NCBI GenBank assembly: GCA_038502055.1
Contig: JAXRKN010000045.1
Location: 5,540,501-5,604,500, forward strand
Direction of reading: 5' to 3'
DNA: 64,000 nt
From: Tanytarsus gracilentus
Taxonomy: Eukaryota > Arthropoda > Insecta > Diptera > Chironomidae
The position numbers were made by a program, and so were the translations under genes. Shown piece by piece: positions 26,310-39,353 of the stretch. Under the pieces are notes generated by a model. It saw nothing but the letters and a program-made list of their open reading frames with translations. It searched no databases and had not been told where the DNA came from. The stretch's first letter is position 1; each line of letters opens with the position of its first letter.

Positions 26310-29300
26310 TTTTAACGAACTAATTTAATTTTATTTGTATCACAGATCAATTTTAATTATTGAAAGCTCTCGTCTTTTGTTGACACGGCCGTCGTTAATT
26401 AAGAGACGAGAAATTTTTGTTTGTATCCAACCAGCAGTTTTTACTCCAATATTTATTTTCAGACGAATAAAATTCTGAAAGAGAAATAAAAATGGAAATT
26501 AAATTGCCGCGATTTTAATCAACGAGTTGTTTATAAAATGGATAAGTTTGATTGTGTTAAGAATGGTCAGTTTTGTTGCTCTTCGAATGAGATGGAAAAT
26601 TTTGGTGTTGTGGTAAATTTTTTAGTTGTGACTTCTTAGTAGTGTCAATAAACTTATGAATACATTTTGTTATGCCAAATTTACTTAGCCGAAAAATATT
26701 TCTATTGAGTTCTCAGTTATAATTCTTGACACAAGTGAAACAGGAAGTTTCAAATCAGTGACATACACTCACAAGTTACAAGGACAGGAAAGTTTTAATA
26801 ATGTTAATGGATTTTTAATTTGCGCATAAAAATTACTTGATTTGAATTTTTAATCTCGATATTTTATTTTTAGATTTTAATATTTTGTTCGACAAATGAA
26901 CGCAAAAAATTGTTAATTTATTTTTAAAAAATGTAAATATTTGTAAATTTGATAAAATTTAAAACTTTAAAAATTGTTTTTCATCTTTAATTCTTTTATC
27001 AAAAATTCTTATTCTCAAATCTCATTAACATTTTTTCGATCTTAAAATTTCTTTGTGTCCGCATGTGGATTTTATTCAATTTTAATTACATCAAGAATTC
27101 TAAGCACATGATTTTGCTTTTGTAAAACATTATGCAAAGAACAGAATTATATAAGTTATTTAATTTTATTGTTTGATTAAAGAAATCTCAGAAATGTAAT
27201 TATTATTTACATAACTAAACAATTATTGCGTGCTTCACACTCAATTTTGCATAATTAATTTAGAGCACGCACAAATTTAGAATTGTTAGGAAATTTAACT
27301 CGAACGTTCTAGAAATAATTTTTTGACTTTTTCAAAACAAATTAATCAAACATGAAGAAACCGGAAAAATCATGTCAAGACATGTTTGAAGATAAAAGTG
27401 AAGAAATCATAAAATTTAAAAAAACTAAATTAAATTAATTTTTAAACCAATATTAGGCGAAAAGGTTTTGAAATTCTTTTAAAGTTAAAAAATTCTTTTA
27501 CAACTTTTCTTCCATTTCTCGACGCTTATTGAATTTCAATTTTAAAGCAAACACTCCACATCGAACATTTTTTGTTCATTGAACTTCTTATCTTCTCATC
27601 ATTGATCATACTCAAATATCAATGAAGATATCGAGAAGTTTATTATTGAGTGTGTCAATGAAAATATTGAATGACTCGATTTAGAAAGTGTTTAAAGACA
27701 TGCACTTGAGAAGAAATTGAATGATTGATATTTTTTTGATCCAAATTTTAAATGAGAAAATTTATTTTAAAATAAATCTTGTATCACATTTTTATAGTCA
27801 TAGAAAATTTTGAAATTTATTTTAATAATTTTAATTCAATCAACAACATTCTTTAGACTAAATTGGATATAGTTGGTGTATTGAACCACCAAGGACAATT
27901 ATTTTTGTGTCTTGTATGGCAAAATGGAAAACATTGTATTAAAAATATTTTTAAGCAGTCTTTCGAGTTTATTTGAAATCATAGAAATTTATTTCGTTTT
28001 ATCAAAAATTTGACATTTTTAGAACCAAACAAATTTTTTTAGGAAAATAATTTTTTCACCCACCAAACCCAATGACAACATCAAAAGCCGGCATTTGACT
28101 TCAATCTAATTTTTATTTCCACGTGTGATTGAACTTCACATTGAAATTTTCTCTCAATTTGTTCGTTTGATTTTAACAGTAAATGAATTTTATTTCAATA
28201 ACATTCCGCACTCACAAAAATGAATTTATTCACGTACGAGCACAACATAAATAGATGATGAAGTAAAAATAATTTTATTTTCAAGAAAAACTTCAATAAT
28301 ATAACTTCCGATGTAAACATTACGAAGTTTCAAGTTCAAAATTGATTTTTTATCGCGATTAGTATGCAAATTTTTAGCGAATCTTCTTCCGAATTACAAA
28401 TGCGGCTTTTTGAGTGTTTTATTTATGGAAAAAGCATTGATGCCGCATGTTTAAATTTGTCGCCGTAAACAGTAGTTGTAATTATATTTTTTCAAGGGTG
28501 GGGGAAGCAACAAAAAACATCGCGATCGTCACACGTCAAAATAATTTAATTTTTATGGGTGTTTTTTTCAACTTCCGACATTTTTCAAAAATTTTAAATT
28601 TTTTACATTCTTGAACTTTTTTATCAATAACAAAAAATCGAGATGCACTTCATGAATTTTAATTTTTTTAGGTTCCGATTCAGTAAAATTTTTTCACACA
28701 CATTTTTGCACACGTTAATTTTTGTGAGCCTTGAATGCAATGAACCTCTTAATTAGCGACCATGAGAGAAAAAAATTAATTTCTGTCAAAATTTCGCCAA
28801 TGATTAAAATTGATGATGTAAAATTTATTTTTAAATGACTGTGTTGCAATTATGAAGGGATTTATCAGGTATAGACACCAAAAATTGTTTTTTTTTGAAT
28901 TTATTAAAATCGTTTGAAATTTTTTTTATTATTCTTCGAATTTTTAAGCAAAATTAATCCATTTTCAACTCAATAATTTCTTCATTATAACTCACAGTTT
29001 CAATTTAAAATATTTCACTTAGCATCCACGTGTTAATCACTTCAGCTGGCAGTTCGATGATCAGTCCATTTTGCAAATTTTAACATCACTTTTTTGACTC
29101 ATTTGGAAAATGAACTTATTTTCAAAAACAACAAAATAGTTAGCACTTTAATAATTATTTTAGAGTGCGTTAATTTTAAAACAATAACACAATTTTTTTG
29201 ATATGCGCGAGTGACTTATTAATGTAGAAGATTTTTTTATTTGGTAAACAATTTAACTTGTTACTTCGTCGTGCTTTGAGAAGAGACTGAATTGAGAGCG

Positions 29301-29719
29301 CTACATCGACAGGTAACTTATAGTTAGTTTTTATTTTTTTCGACTGTATTCGAGTATCATCATGTAAATTGTTTGATTGTGTTAGAACAGATGATCATAA
29401 GTGTTCATACATTCATTGTACCTCGATCAGCTGAGGCATTGATGAAGTCAATATTTACAATTCTTTTCAAAGCGTGACAGTCATCGTTTTGCAGATAAAA
29501 AAATCGCAAAGAATTTCACCGAACGTTGACACGTTCACATTCTCTTACCTTCTTTCTCTTTCGTGGACCTTCCAGCTGTCAACTTTTATTATCTTTCTCT
29601 TCTTCGCATGTTGTTTTTGGCCCTTCTTCTTCATCATTGATGTGTGTCAACTGATATAACATTTTATTTTGGACGTCATAAGATTGTTTTATGTTTGTAT
29701 GAGTGTTGATTAAAAATTA

Positions 29720-29829
29720 TCAGGAATAGACACTAAAAATAAATTTTTAAAACTTTCAAGAATCTAATTCGAGTTTAAAATAGTCTTATAAGAATTTTTT
29801 TAAAAAATTTTACAGTGTCCCCTCCTTGT
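29720..29829. repeat. Foldback element, well-paired copy
   Basis: The left arm, CAGGAATAGACACT followed by an A/T stretch (29721-29752), is the inverted counterpart of a stretch ending in AGTGTCCCCTCCTTG (29815-29829). The A-rich flanks TTTTTAAA on both sides also pair, giving arms of about 30 bp. The loop is about 45 bp. This is one of the clearest copies of the family. Confidence 0.7.
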
Positions 29830-30308
29830 TCTCATCATAGTTTATGATTCATACTGTAATTTATAAAAAATTACTAAACGCGTTGCAACGCAAATTTCCA
29901 ACACGAGTCAACATCACGTTTCACGTGAATAATCACTGATAAACTTCAGTGAGAGTGAGAAGCTTTCTCGATTTGCACACATCATGATAGCGAATTCGAC
30001 TTCGTGAACAATTTAAATTGCCTTTGATAATAAAAAGATTTGTCACAGCGCTCGAATTTGATGTCGCTTGATTAGTCAATTGCGATGAGAGCAATAAAAA
30101 GAAAACTTAGAGATTGATGACATCGTAGGAGTTTTGAACATTAAAGCATTTCATTGTCAAAAAAGTCGCGTCGCCGCGCTTTAAAAAAGGTTGATGCGAG
30201 TTAAAATATGTGGAAATAGCTAATTCGTCGGGATAAATTAATTTATTCGATGCGGTTAGGAACGAGATATTTGAGGATTTGAGCATGCGGGGTATTTTAA
30301 GTATTCGT

Positions 30309-30439
30309 GCAAGGGATGGAATATTTTTCTTTGTTTTTAAAATTTTAATTTTTTTCGTTAAAATTTAAAAAAAATTAATTTATTTTGGTTAAATTTAATG
30401 CTTGAAAATTTCAAATTAATTAAAATTACCACCCTTAGT
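30309..30439. repeat. Foldback element
   Basis: The left arm CAAGGGATGGAATATT (30310-30325) pairs with AATTACCACCCTTAG (30424-30438), the ends being CAAGGGATGG and CTAAGGGTGG in the same orientation. The interior is almost pure A/T. Confidence 0.55.
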
Positions 30440-33400
30440 AAATTTCATAAATCTTTAATTAACAAGAATAATTGAATTGTTTATAAAATGACAATTTTCA
30501 TATCAAATAATTCAATAATTAAGTGGCATTTTATCGAGTAGCACACAGTTGCGGTTTTTATGTTTTTTAAAGTGCTCTAATGCATTTTAGTCCCGTGTAA
30601 TTATCATCATCATCATCATCACGTGCCCTATTGACAAATATCTCTTACAAAATCACATTCCCATGAAATAATCTACAACTAAGTGACTACTCAGCACTAT
30701 CACCGTCGCTCTACAAGTGCTGTGAAATGAAATTTATCAGTTGCTGAGTATTTATTCTTGCAAATATTTGCATGAAGCTTCAAGCTCTAAACTGAAACTA
30801 AAATGTGCAAGAGCTGACTTCATAAAAAGGTACATTGTAAAGTTTAAATTTTCATGACGAAGAGTTCGAATGAATTTTCTTTTAGACTTCGGATGAAATT
30901 TTCTGTTTACGAAGTTTTTGACTAAAATTTGAAATTTTCAAGTGATGAAAAATATTTTCAATGTGACGATTTTACAAAACCTAAAAAAATACCTAAAAAA
31001 ACGCATCGACATAATTCACCCAAAAAAGCGACCACAAATTCAATAATCCATAAAGAGATTTTCCAACGAACCGCCGTTCAATCAATCATTCACAGCGACA
31101 ATCGATGAAAATTACCGCCACGATAATAACGCTCCATTTCACTATATTATGCGCGCTGCAGCACATGTGCTGTCGGCACTAAATAATTCTTTCTCATAAA
31201 ATGCTTTTTATCTGCACAACATTATATTTTCGATGTGTGCATAAATAAAATATTTACATTTCAATTAACTATTTTTTTCTCTCTCTCACTCTCTTTTATA
31301 TGAAATGACATTAATTTAAATTGTCATTTAATTAAAATCGCCTTCATTTCTCACATCATATGAGATTTTCTCTGAGCGAACATGAATGCAATGTGTGATG
31401 AAAATTCTCATTTTCGAATGCAAATTCAAATTATTCTGTATATATATACAAGTGGAAATTTGTAGACGTTGAGCATGATAATGCACTTTCATAAGATGAT
31501 ATAAATACATCAAGAATTTTCTTGATAGAGACATGGAGATGGTATGAAGAGAGCTTTAATTTGTGATAAAAATGATGAAAAATTTTTAAAATTTTTTTTA
31601 GATTTTGTTGTTCAAATTTGTAAACATTTCTGATAAAAAAATCTGCAAAAAATAAAATTGGAACCACAAAATCATTTTTTTGTGAACTCTAAGAATTTTC
31701 CATCTTTTTCTTTTGTGTCTGATGAAGAATTTTTTTTCAGTCAGCTGGAAAGAAGATTTTAATGCGATTATGATCTTATTAAATATTTCTTCAACCTTGA
31801 TATATTTTCTGCTTTTTTAATCTCCTGTTTACCATGTAATGAAATAATTTTTTGCCAAACAACCTGTTGGCAGTTTTTTCTTTTTGGATTTTTTTTTTCG
31901 TAATGCTACTTAAGAACTGACTCGTGTCGTGGAGTTGCATAAGTTTAAGGGGAAATTTATAATTTGTTGAAAAATTATCTCAAAACTCATTAGAATATTT
32001 TTTATAATTGAAAAAAATTTCTTTTAATTTCACATCATTGAACATTTTTCTACTTTTCAACAAAAAATAATTCACTTGAACATTAAATTAATTTTGAACG
32101 ACAACATAAATCTTCAGTTTCCTAGCGAGAAAAATTCCTTCATATCTTAAGAAGTTCTTTTATGTCAAAGGGAAATAATTTCAAGTGCTTTCAACATTTT
32201 CTATCGTCATCATCATTCCTCTGTTGAGATAATAAAAAATCTCTTCATCTCAATTTGTCATGTCACAACTTTCCTCTCTATGAGGCTTATTATTATGTTG
32301 TTGCATGGCACTAAAAAAATTAGTGAACGAGAAAAATGTTTTTTAAAACTTTTTGCTTCTTGCGACTTTTTGCACTTTTCTAATATTTTTTCTCTCTATG
32401 AAAGTTTATGCATATTTTAATAAGTTGCAAATTCTGCTTTCGCAAAGAATGGGAGGAAAAAACTTTCGAAGCAGAATTCAAGTGGGAAAATTCTTTTCCG
32501 TTGTTGCTGAACAGATAAATCCTTTTTTTCCACCGAGCAAATGAGATTTTTTATTTTATGAGCGACATTGAGAAGATTTCTCGAGGTTTGTTTAAAAAAA
32601 ATTGAAATTTATTGCGAATCTTTTAATTTTATTTTGTGGCGTGATTTATTTGCGAATTTCTTCGAAAAATGGCTTTTAGAAGAAAATTTATATAAAAATT
32701 TAATTCTTCACGTTCGTGAAAAATTGCACGAATTTTTTTTATTGTGATCCATTTTTCTTTCATTGTGTGATAATTTAAAGTCAGTTTTTGGAAATTATCA
32801 ACGCATTATTGTGGAGTTGGCAACACTGCTTAAATTTTTCTTTTTTTGAAAAAAGAGAAATTAATTTTCATTCGAGGAATTAATTAAATTTCAAAAAATT
32901 AAATACTATGGTGAAAAAATCAAATTTTAATTTGTGGTTTGTAAGACAAAAATTTTAAAAGCTTTTTACCAAATTTCTTCGAATTTAAATTTTAATTCAG
33001 TTAGCAACAAAAAATATAAATCCAAGTGGCAAAAAACCGAGCGAAGTCTTTTTAAAAGCTTGTCACTCAATTTTGAGCTTGACAGATCTTTTCATTTAAG
33101 TAACAAATTTTTTTACTAGAATTTCATTTGATTTGAAGAAAATATTTAAACTTACACCCACCATGAGCACTTTAATGTCATCCTCCATGGCTCCATCACA
33201 ACCTACTTAAATTCTATTTAGAGGTGATAAAAGTGATAAAATCGTCTGCTTAGTGACCGAAGAGAAACTTTATCTGGAGAATTTTAATTAATTACTTAGC
33301 ACGTTTGCTTTGAAATTCCTCCCACTGATTGAATTAATTTATCATTCTTGTGATTCTCACTCTGTTTGTGCTCAATACTATTCATCGAAATGTTTGATGA

Positions 33401-34580
33401 CAGAATTTTAAATTTAGCAATTTTTATCCACGTGCCGCTCCACGCCAACCAATATATACCAACATGACCTTTTCTGATAATAGAAAAATTTGACTCATTT
33501 TTCTTAAAATTAATGTTGTCAAAATAAAATGAGGAAGAAAAAAGGATAAAACGGAAGCAATTGAGCTGTAAAGGAAAATTGCTGATGTGAAAGATATCAC
33601 GAATAAAAAAGGTGTACGTATGAGGCTGCCGGTATTCATTTGATTTTTCCAGTAATTTAGATCACAATCGGGTTTTATTTCTTGACTTTATTGTCCGCAC
33701 GTGAGCGGATATTTTGTCTGATTTGCTTCATGGAATCAAATTTGATCACTAGAAGACCATTGACTACTTAAATTGTAACTAATTACGAATTAAAGGTGCA
33801 TTTGCTTTGTAAATTTCAATTTCCAGTTACGGGAGACAACAGAACATAAATAGATTGTACAATTAATTTACATTTTTCACCCTTTTTAAATCCGAATTAA
33901 AAGAAAAATTCTAAAAACACCTACAAAAAACCTGAGTCATGGAAATGCGAGTTCACGAGCAATCGATCAAACACTGAATGAAAAAAATTTAAATGAAGTG
34001 GCGAGTGAGTCACTAGCCAAAGAGTCCATAAAAAATGACTCATGTGCAAATTTAATTTTTATGTGACGAGAGTGAACAATGACACTCCCAGCATTCTTTT
34101 CATTATTTTCACCCACATTTTCCTCCGCGCACCCACAGCGTTTATTTTTAGACAGGTGCCATAAAGGATGTGATAATTTCTCTTTTCGCCCTCACTCAAT
34201 GAAAAAAATAAAAACTTTTCTCCTCTCACACGGTTCTCTAATGATTGATGACCTTGCAATGAATTTCACCTTGTTTTCCACCACCATCAAAAGTGGCTTT
34301 GAGAGATGGACTCAACAGTAAAAGAAAAGGGATAGTCTTGGGAAATGTTTTTATTTTCTTGATAAACCCATCAATCATTTTTTATTGCATTATTTTTTTC
34401 GGAGATGGAAATTTCAATTATTTAGGGAGCAGTTAAGAAAATGCCTTGAGGAAGTTTTTTAAGATTGTCGAAAAAATGAGCTTTAAGATATTGTTATTAT
34501 TCAGCAAAAATTCCTTATCAATTATTGCCTGAAAAAAAAATTAATTTTCACTTTCATAATTTAAATTCCTTTTCCATTTT

Positions 34581-34586
34581 TTTATT
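34581..34586 (-). other. Likely poly(A) signal of the 985-aa gene
   Basis: An AATAAA hexamer on the minus strand lies about 135 nt downstream of the stop codon at 34721. It is the nearest canonical hexamer I found, but A/T-rich DNA yields such matches by chance. Confidence 0.4.
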
Positions 34587-34720
34587 AAATCCATAATTTC
34601 TCTCTTCCAACATTTTAAATGTTTTTACACAAACTTTCAAAAGCATGCATGAAAGTTAAAGTTAAATCGAGTATGTAATCAGCAACATAAGAGCTAAGTT
34701 TGTATCCATGGCATGATGAA

Positions 34721-37700
34721 TTAATTTGTGGAAAAATCGAAATCACTTTCATCTTCTTTCTCTTCCTCTTTGATGGCTGTATTAAGTAAATTGGAGCGAG
34801 ATGTATCGTCGGATTCACTATCGAGTAATTGCTTTACCAATTTCACATCCTCCCTCTTTGTGGAACTTACTGCTACTGCACTCATCTCCATATCAACGGA
34901 AGGCTTTGATGAATCACTCGACAATGTGGTTGCGTTCAAACTTTCGTTATCATCGACTTCAATTTGTCTCTCAACGTGCTGTTGTGATTCCTGCGTATCT
35001 TCATAATTTACGCTCTCAAGTGGCACTTGCGACTCACGATACATGTCAACATTGCCGTAAGTGCCATCCTCTGTTGTATATGCAACATTTGATGTTTCAA
35101 TAAACTCTTCACTATTTCCATAATAATTGCCATCTTGGAGGTATGCAGGAGCGTCAGTGACGTTGTTATCATAGGCCTGCTGTTGAAAGAAATATTCGCT
35201 CGTCGGTTCAATTTCATTTTGCTGCTGTTGATTTGAATAATTTTGATCGTCATAGATTTCAGTTTGATTTTGATCATAATAAACTTCAGCTGCCGACTCA
35301 TTATAATTAGATAAATTCTCAGTTGTCTCATAATTGTTGTTCTGCTCATAATTGGAATTCGATTGCTCATATTGTGTGTAGTCATACTCACTGTTCGGCT
35401 CAACTTGTTCAAAGCCCGTAGCAAAATATTCTTGGCTCGATGGCTGTTGATATTGCATTTCAGTAGATGATGGATATTCAACAAAAGTTGCTTGCAATTC
35501 ACCTCCATCAACAACCTCATCATTGCTCTTTGAAACAGGACTTGCATATTGATTATCTTCAAACATTGGTTGCTGATAATCTCCTGGAGGGTGAATTTCC
35601 TGTGAAATGTTTATTAAAATTACTTTAACGTTTTTTTGAAATTCAAATTTTTTTGTTTTAAATTTTTTCCGACCGTTACAAAATTTGCATAAATAAATGT
35701 GGTTCGCTTACCTCTTGCTGTGAACTTTGTTGATCCATTTCATTTGGATGAAGTTCGTAATTGGATTGAGTGCTTTCGATTTCAAGTCCATCCGGACTCT
35801 CCTCTTGTAACTTAAATTCACTTTGATTCAAATGCTCTTGTGAAAGTTCCTCGAATTTTAAACTCTCTTCGGGTTCGAATTGCAAAACTGCTTCATCATG
35901 CGTTGGCGTTGGCGATGACATTCGTTTCTCAAAATTTTCGATTATTTTCTCCTTCTCTCCATAGTACTCGCCCTCAATTTTCTCAATCTTCCGGTAGATT
36001 TCACTGATTTTGTCGTTCAGTGCAATCGCTGGCTGATTTTTGCCGTCATCATTAATTTTATCTGCAGAGTTATTGCTCTTTATTTCAGTTTCACTTGTCA
36101 TCGTGACACCTGCACTATCATCGACAGAGATTTTCATATCGTTGAATTTTTGCAATTCACCCTCGACACTCGAATGCTGTTGCTCATCGTCTAGTTGTTT
36201 ACCATAATGATAAATTGATGACTCGACTTCCATTATAGGTGAGTTATTGCTAGTTGCAGCTAAACTTCCATTATCACCTGAGTGCTCATCCACTCCTCCT
36301 CCACTCAATGGCTTTTCAGTCGCGTCACTATCGACTCTTTTTGTTATTATTTCCTCGGGTGAGTTGACTGCAACTGCTGTCGTCTCTGCTACATCGAGTT
36401 GTGTCTCGACAATAATTTTTGGAATAATGAAACTCGTGTGGGAAGATTCTAACTCTGATGGTGACTCCTCGACGACTTTCTCCCACACCTGATGCATGTT
36501 TCCATCGTCATTAATGGCTTTTGTTTCAATATTGCTAAAAGTGGTCATCATATCAATTTTCTCAATGGATATTCGTCGTAGCAAAGCACTATCAGTTATT
36601 GATGTCGGTGGAATTTCCAATAGCAGACTATTTCGCCTCGCTGCGTAACATTTTTCAGCATCGTTCTCAATCTCCTCAGCACTATCGGGAACATCAGTTA
36701 TATGTACGGAATCAAATTTCAATTCATTTTTTAATCGATTCTCGAATGATGGCGTTGATGACGACAAGGGTTGTTGCTGTTGCTGTGGTGATGTTAAAAT
36801 TTGTGATGCTACTACGGCTGCCGCTGGCATTATTAATGGGTTAACGTTATCATTCATGTTGTACGGTGATTTTGACATTTTCACGCTGCTATAATAATAA
36901 TTTTTAATAAATCACGTGCAGTCATTTGGATTTTGAAATTTTAATGGTTTAAATTTGCTTGAAACTTTAAGATTAACTTGACTCAAGTAATTTACTTGAA
37001 AGTTTAAGTATAAACTTTATTTTAAGTTACTTGAAAGCTTAACATTAACTTAATTCAAGTGGAAAAGTTTACTTGAAAGCCTAAGATCAAACCTAACTCG
37101 ACTTGAAAGCCTAAGATCAAACTTGAGTCAAGTTTCTTGACTTTCCAACATGAATAAAAAATTAAAAATTTCCGCACCTGTTTTGATAATGTTGATTTTG
37201 CAAAGGCTGACTATTTTGCTGATAAATAGATTGAAATCCCGACGATGATGGAATCTGCTGTTGTGCCAATGGTAAATCATTACATTGTCGTCGAGGACTG
37301 TAAATTGAATTAATTGTTGGAGCTAGATTCATATCTCCGATATTGACGGGAACATTATCGGATTTCTTCTCGAACGGCATTGTTGTTGAGGCAGATGCGA
37401 AGGGATAAGGAAATTGTGAATCCCTATCATTTGCAGGAGCACCTGTTGTCGATAGATAATTGCCCGCTTTAATTGAATTTTCCGATACCGCCGTCGGTGT
37501 CAATAGCACTCGAGAGTAATGTGATTGATTATAATGATGATACGGTGGAGTGTGTGTTGTCGCTGTAACGTAGGTGCTTTCGAATGACGGAGGATAAGCT
37601 TGCGATAGATAAGTTAGGTCCAAAGGTGGCGGAGCAAACGTTGAATGGTTATAATAAGATGATTGATGAATAGGCGATTCGTCATGCTTTCCCATAAATG

Positions 37701-39353
37701 GCTTTACGAATGTGCCAGTCAACTGATTTCCAATCGGATACACGGTCATTCTTCGTGTCGCATATAATCCCAATAAATATCTTTCGTATTGCTTCTAAAC
37801 GTAGGCAGGATAATAATAAAAAATCGAGGTAAATTGTTTAGTGGATAAAGCATAAATAAGAGATGTTAGCAAGTTGCTTGTAAATTTTTTATTTACCTTC
37901 AGCGCTCTCAATCGTTCCGTTTTTGTCGCCAATAGATGTGCTTGATAATCAATTCGTTCCAATGTTCGTAAAATGCTTTCATTTCTTTCCTCACGACGTC
38001 GTTTCTCTTCTGCAAATTGCTTTTGTTGACTTTGCAACGTTTTAATTATTGATTTTTCACTAGAGCAAATTGAAAATGGGTGAAAGTGGGTTTAGAGGGT
38101 TGTGATTAGATATTTAGAAGGTTTTGAAGAGCTTGATGACATAAATTGCATTGTTTCAGAGGGTTTTATAAATTAAAAAGCAAAATTTAAATGTCACTTT
38201 TGAGCTAAATTTGAGATAATAATTTTATTAAAACATTGATGAACATTTAAGGAACTTGAATGACCCATTGTACTACTTGGATTATTTTTTTACTTTAACA
38301 TTGATTTTAAATCCAAAAAATTATAATCCATGATTTGAAAAATTCAAAAATTATTATTCAGGATTTAAATAAACTTTTAAGCTCAAATTTTTTAAAAATG
38401 CTTTCAAAATAAATGAAAATTTTTTTAAGCATTATAAAATAACACAAATAATAGCTTTATCTCAACATCCCATTTACCCACAACTTATTTCAACTTTGAG
38501 AAATTCACCAATCACTTGTAGCGATGGAAAGCATTTTTTCTGATCAGGCAACATGTTTTTGAATTTATCGACCATAAAACAATTGTACGAACATAAATTC
38601 TACTCTCCTTTTTCCTTGTGCTTACCATTCCGACTTCTCCTGATACATCTTCTGCAATTTATCGCTCAGTTCCTCTCTTTTATTCTCGCTGTGTACGAAA
38701 AGAGGAAAAGTGAAATTATTGAGAAAGAAAAATGTGGATGAGGAAAAACTATTATGGAATTTTTTTTATTACATCACATTTTGACGTTATGTGCTACACA
38801 ATTTCTGGTGTAAAGTTGAAAAAGATTTTAGCATAAATCAATTGTGTGGCTGGAGAAAATTTTCTGCTGATCATTACCGTTGCGTGCATTTTATTAAACT
38901 CATAAGACTACAGACGGTGGCAGCTGCTAAAGTATTTTGAGTACACTCAAATCGAAACATATGAATTTCACATCTGCTTCCTTGGGTCAATGAAGCAAAG
39001 CGATTTACAGGGCAATTCAGGGAAAAATGAGTTTTATGAAAATTTTCTGCCTTCTTACTTTCAAGGTGTAGAATTTTTTCATAATTTCCAGACATTTTTT
39101 AAATTGAAAAAAATTCCTGGGGTTTTAAAAAATTAGGAATTTTTTTTAATTTTTAAAAAAATTCACAATGTCCATCCGTTTCCGTATTTTTCCCCTTTAC
39201 ACCATCCAATTTTAGCACCAAAGCAATTTATATTTTTCCGGTCTTTTTATGCTATTTTATTCAGCATATATACATACACACATATGATTATTACCTCCTT
39301 CTTATTTGCTGCAAAGTGCCATCACACATTGCCTTGTAGCTCTTATAATCCAT
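34721..39353 (-). CDS. Unrecognised 985-aa protein: N-terminal coiled coil plus long disordered region
   Basis: Not recognised. Exons (minus): 39353-39295, 38688-38626, 38059-37897, 37794-37178, 36888-35712 and 35599-34721; all GT-AG, phases agree, 985 residues. Residues 1-19 (MDYKSYKAMCDGTLQQIRR) lead into a charged coiled coil from about 20 to 105 (LSDKLQKMYQEKSEC, then EEKRRREERNESILRTLERI and LKKQYERYLLGLYATRR). From about 110 the protein is low-complexity: a P/S/Y/H-rich part (to about 300), an acidic S/E/Q-rich part (302-693, with a short second coiled-coil-like stretch DKISEIYRKIEKIEGEYYGEKEK), and a Tyr/Gln/Asn/Glu-rich part (694-900). The C-terminus has a more ordered patch, DVKLVKQLLDSESDD, and ends in ESDFDFSTN. 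No signal peptide or membrane segment is seen, so it is probably cytosolic or nuclear. The layout suggests a scaffold or a condensate-forming protein, which is inference. The start is the only ATG upstream of a good donor that keeps the frame. Confidence 0.82.
36959..37140. repeat. Imperfect tandem repeats in intron 4 of the 985-aa gene
   Basis: Four to five units of about 30-44 bp share the core ACTTGAAAGCCTAAGATCAA; the last two (37071 and 37101) are identical over 22 bp, while those near 36993 and 37027 are more diverged. The units also contain ACTTGA and TCAAGT, so they can pair with each other. They fill most of the 289-bp intron 37177-36889. Confidence 0.75.

Larger units (their letters stand above)
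26310..34580. other. Gene-poor intergenic DNA between the SLC17-type gene and the 985-aa gene
   Basis: No gene is supported. Frames reach at most about 80 codons and have no recognisable domain. The first few hundred bases probably include the transporter 5' UTR and promoter. The segment contains two-armed foldbacks at 29720-29829 and 30309-30439, a single arm at 28863-28880, a GATGATGATG-type microsatellite (ATC repeats, about 30602-30621) and a perfect 14-bp palindrome at 31159-31172. The rest is A/T-rich. Confidence 0.6.
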
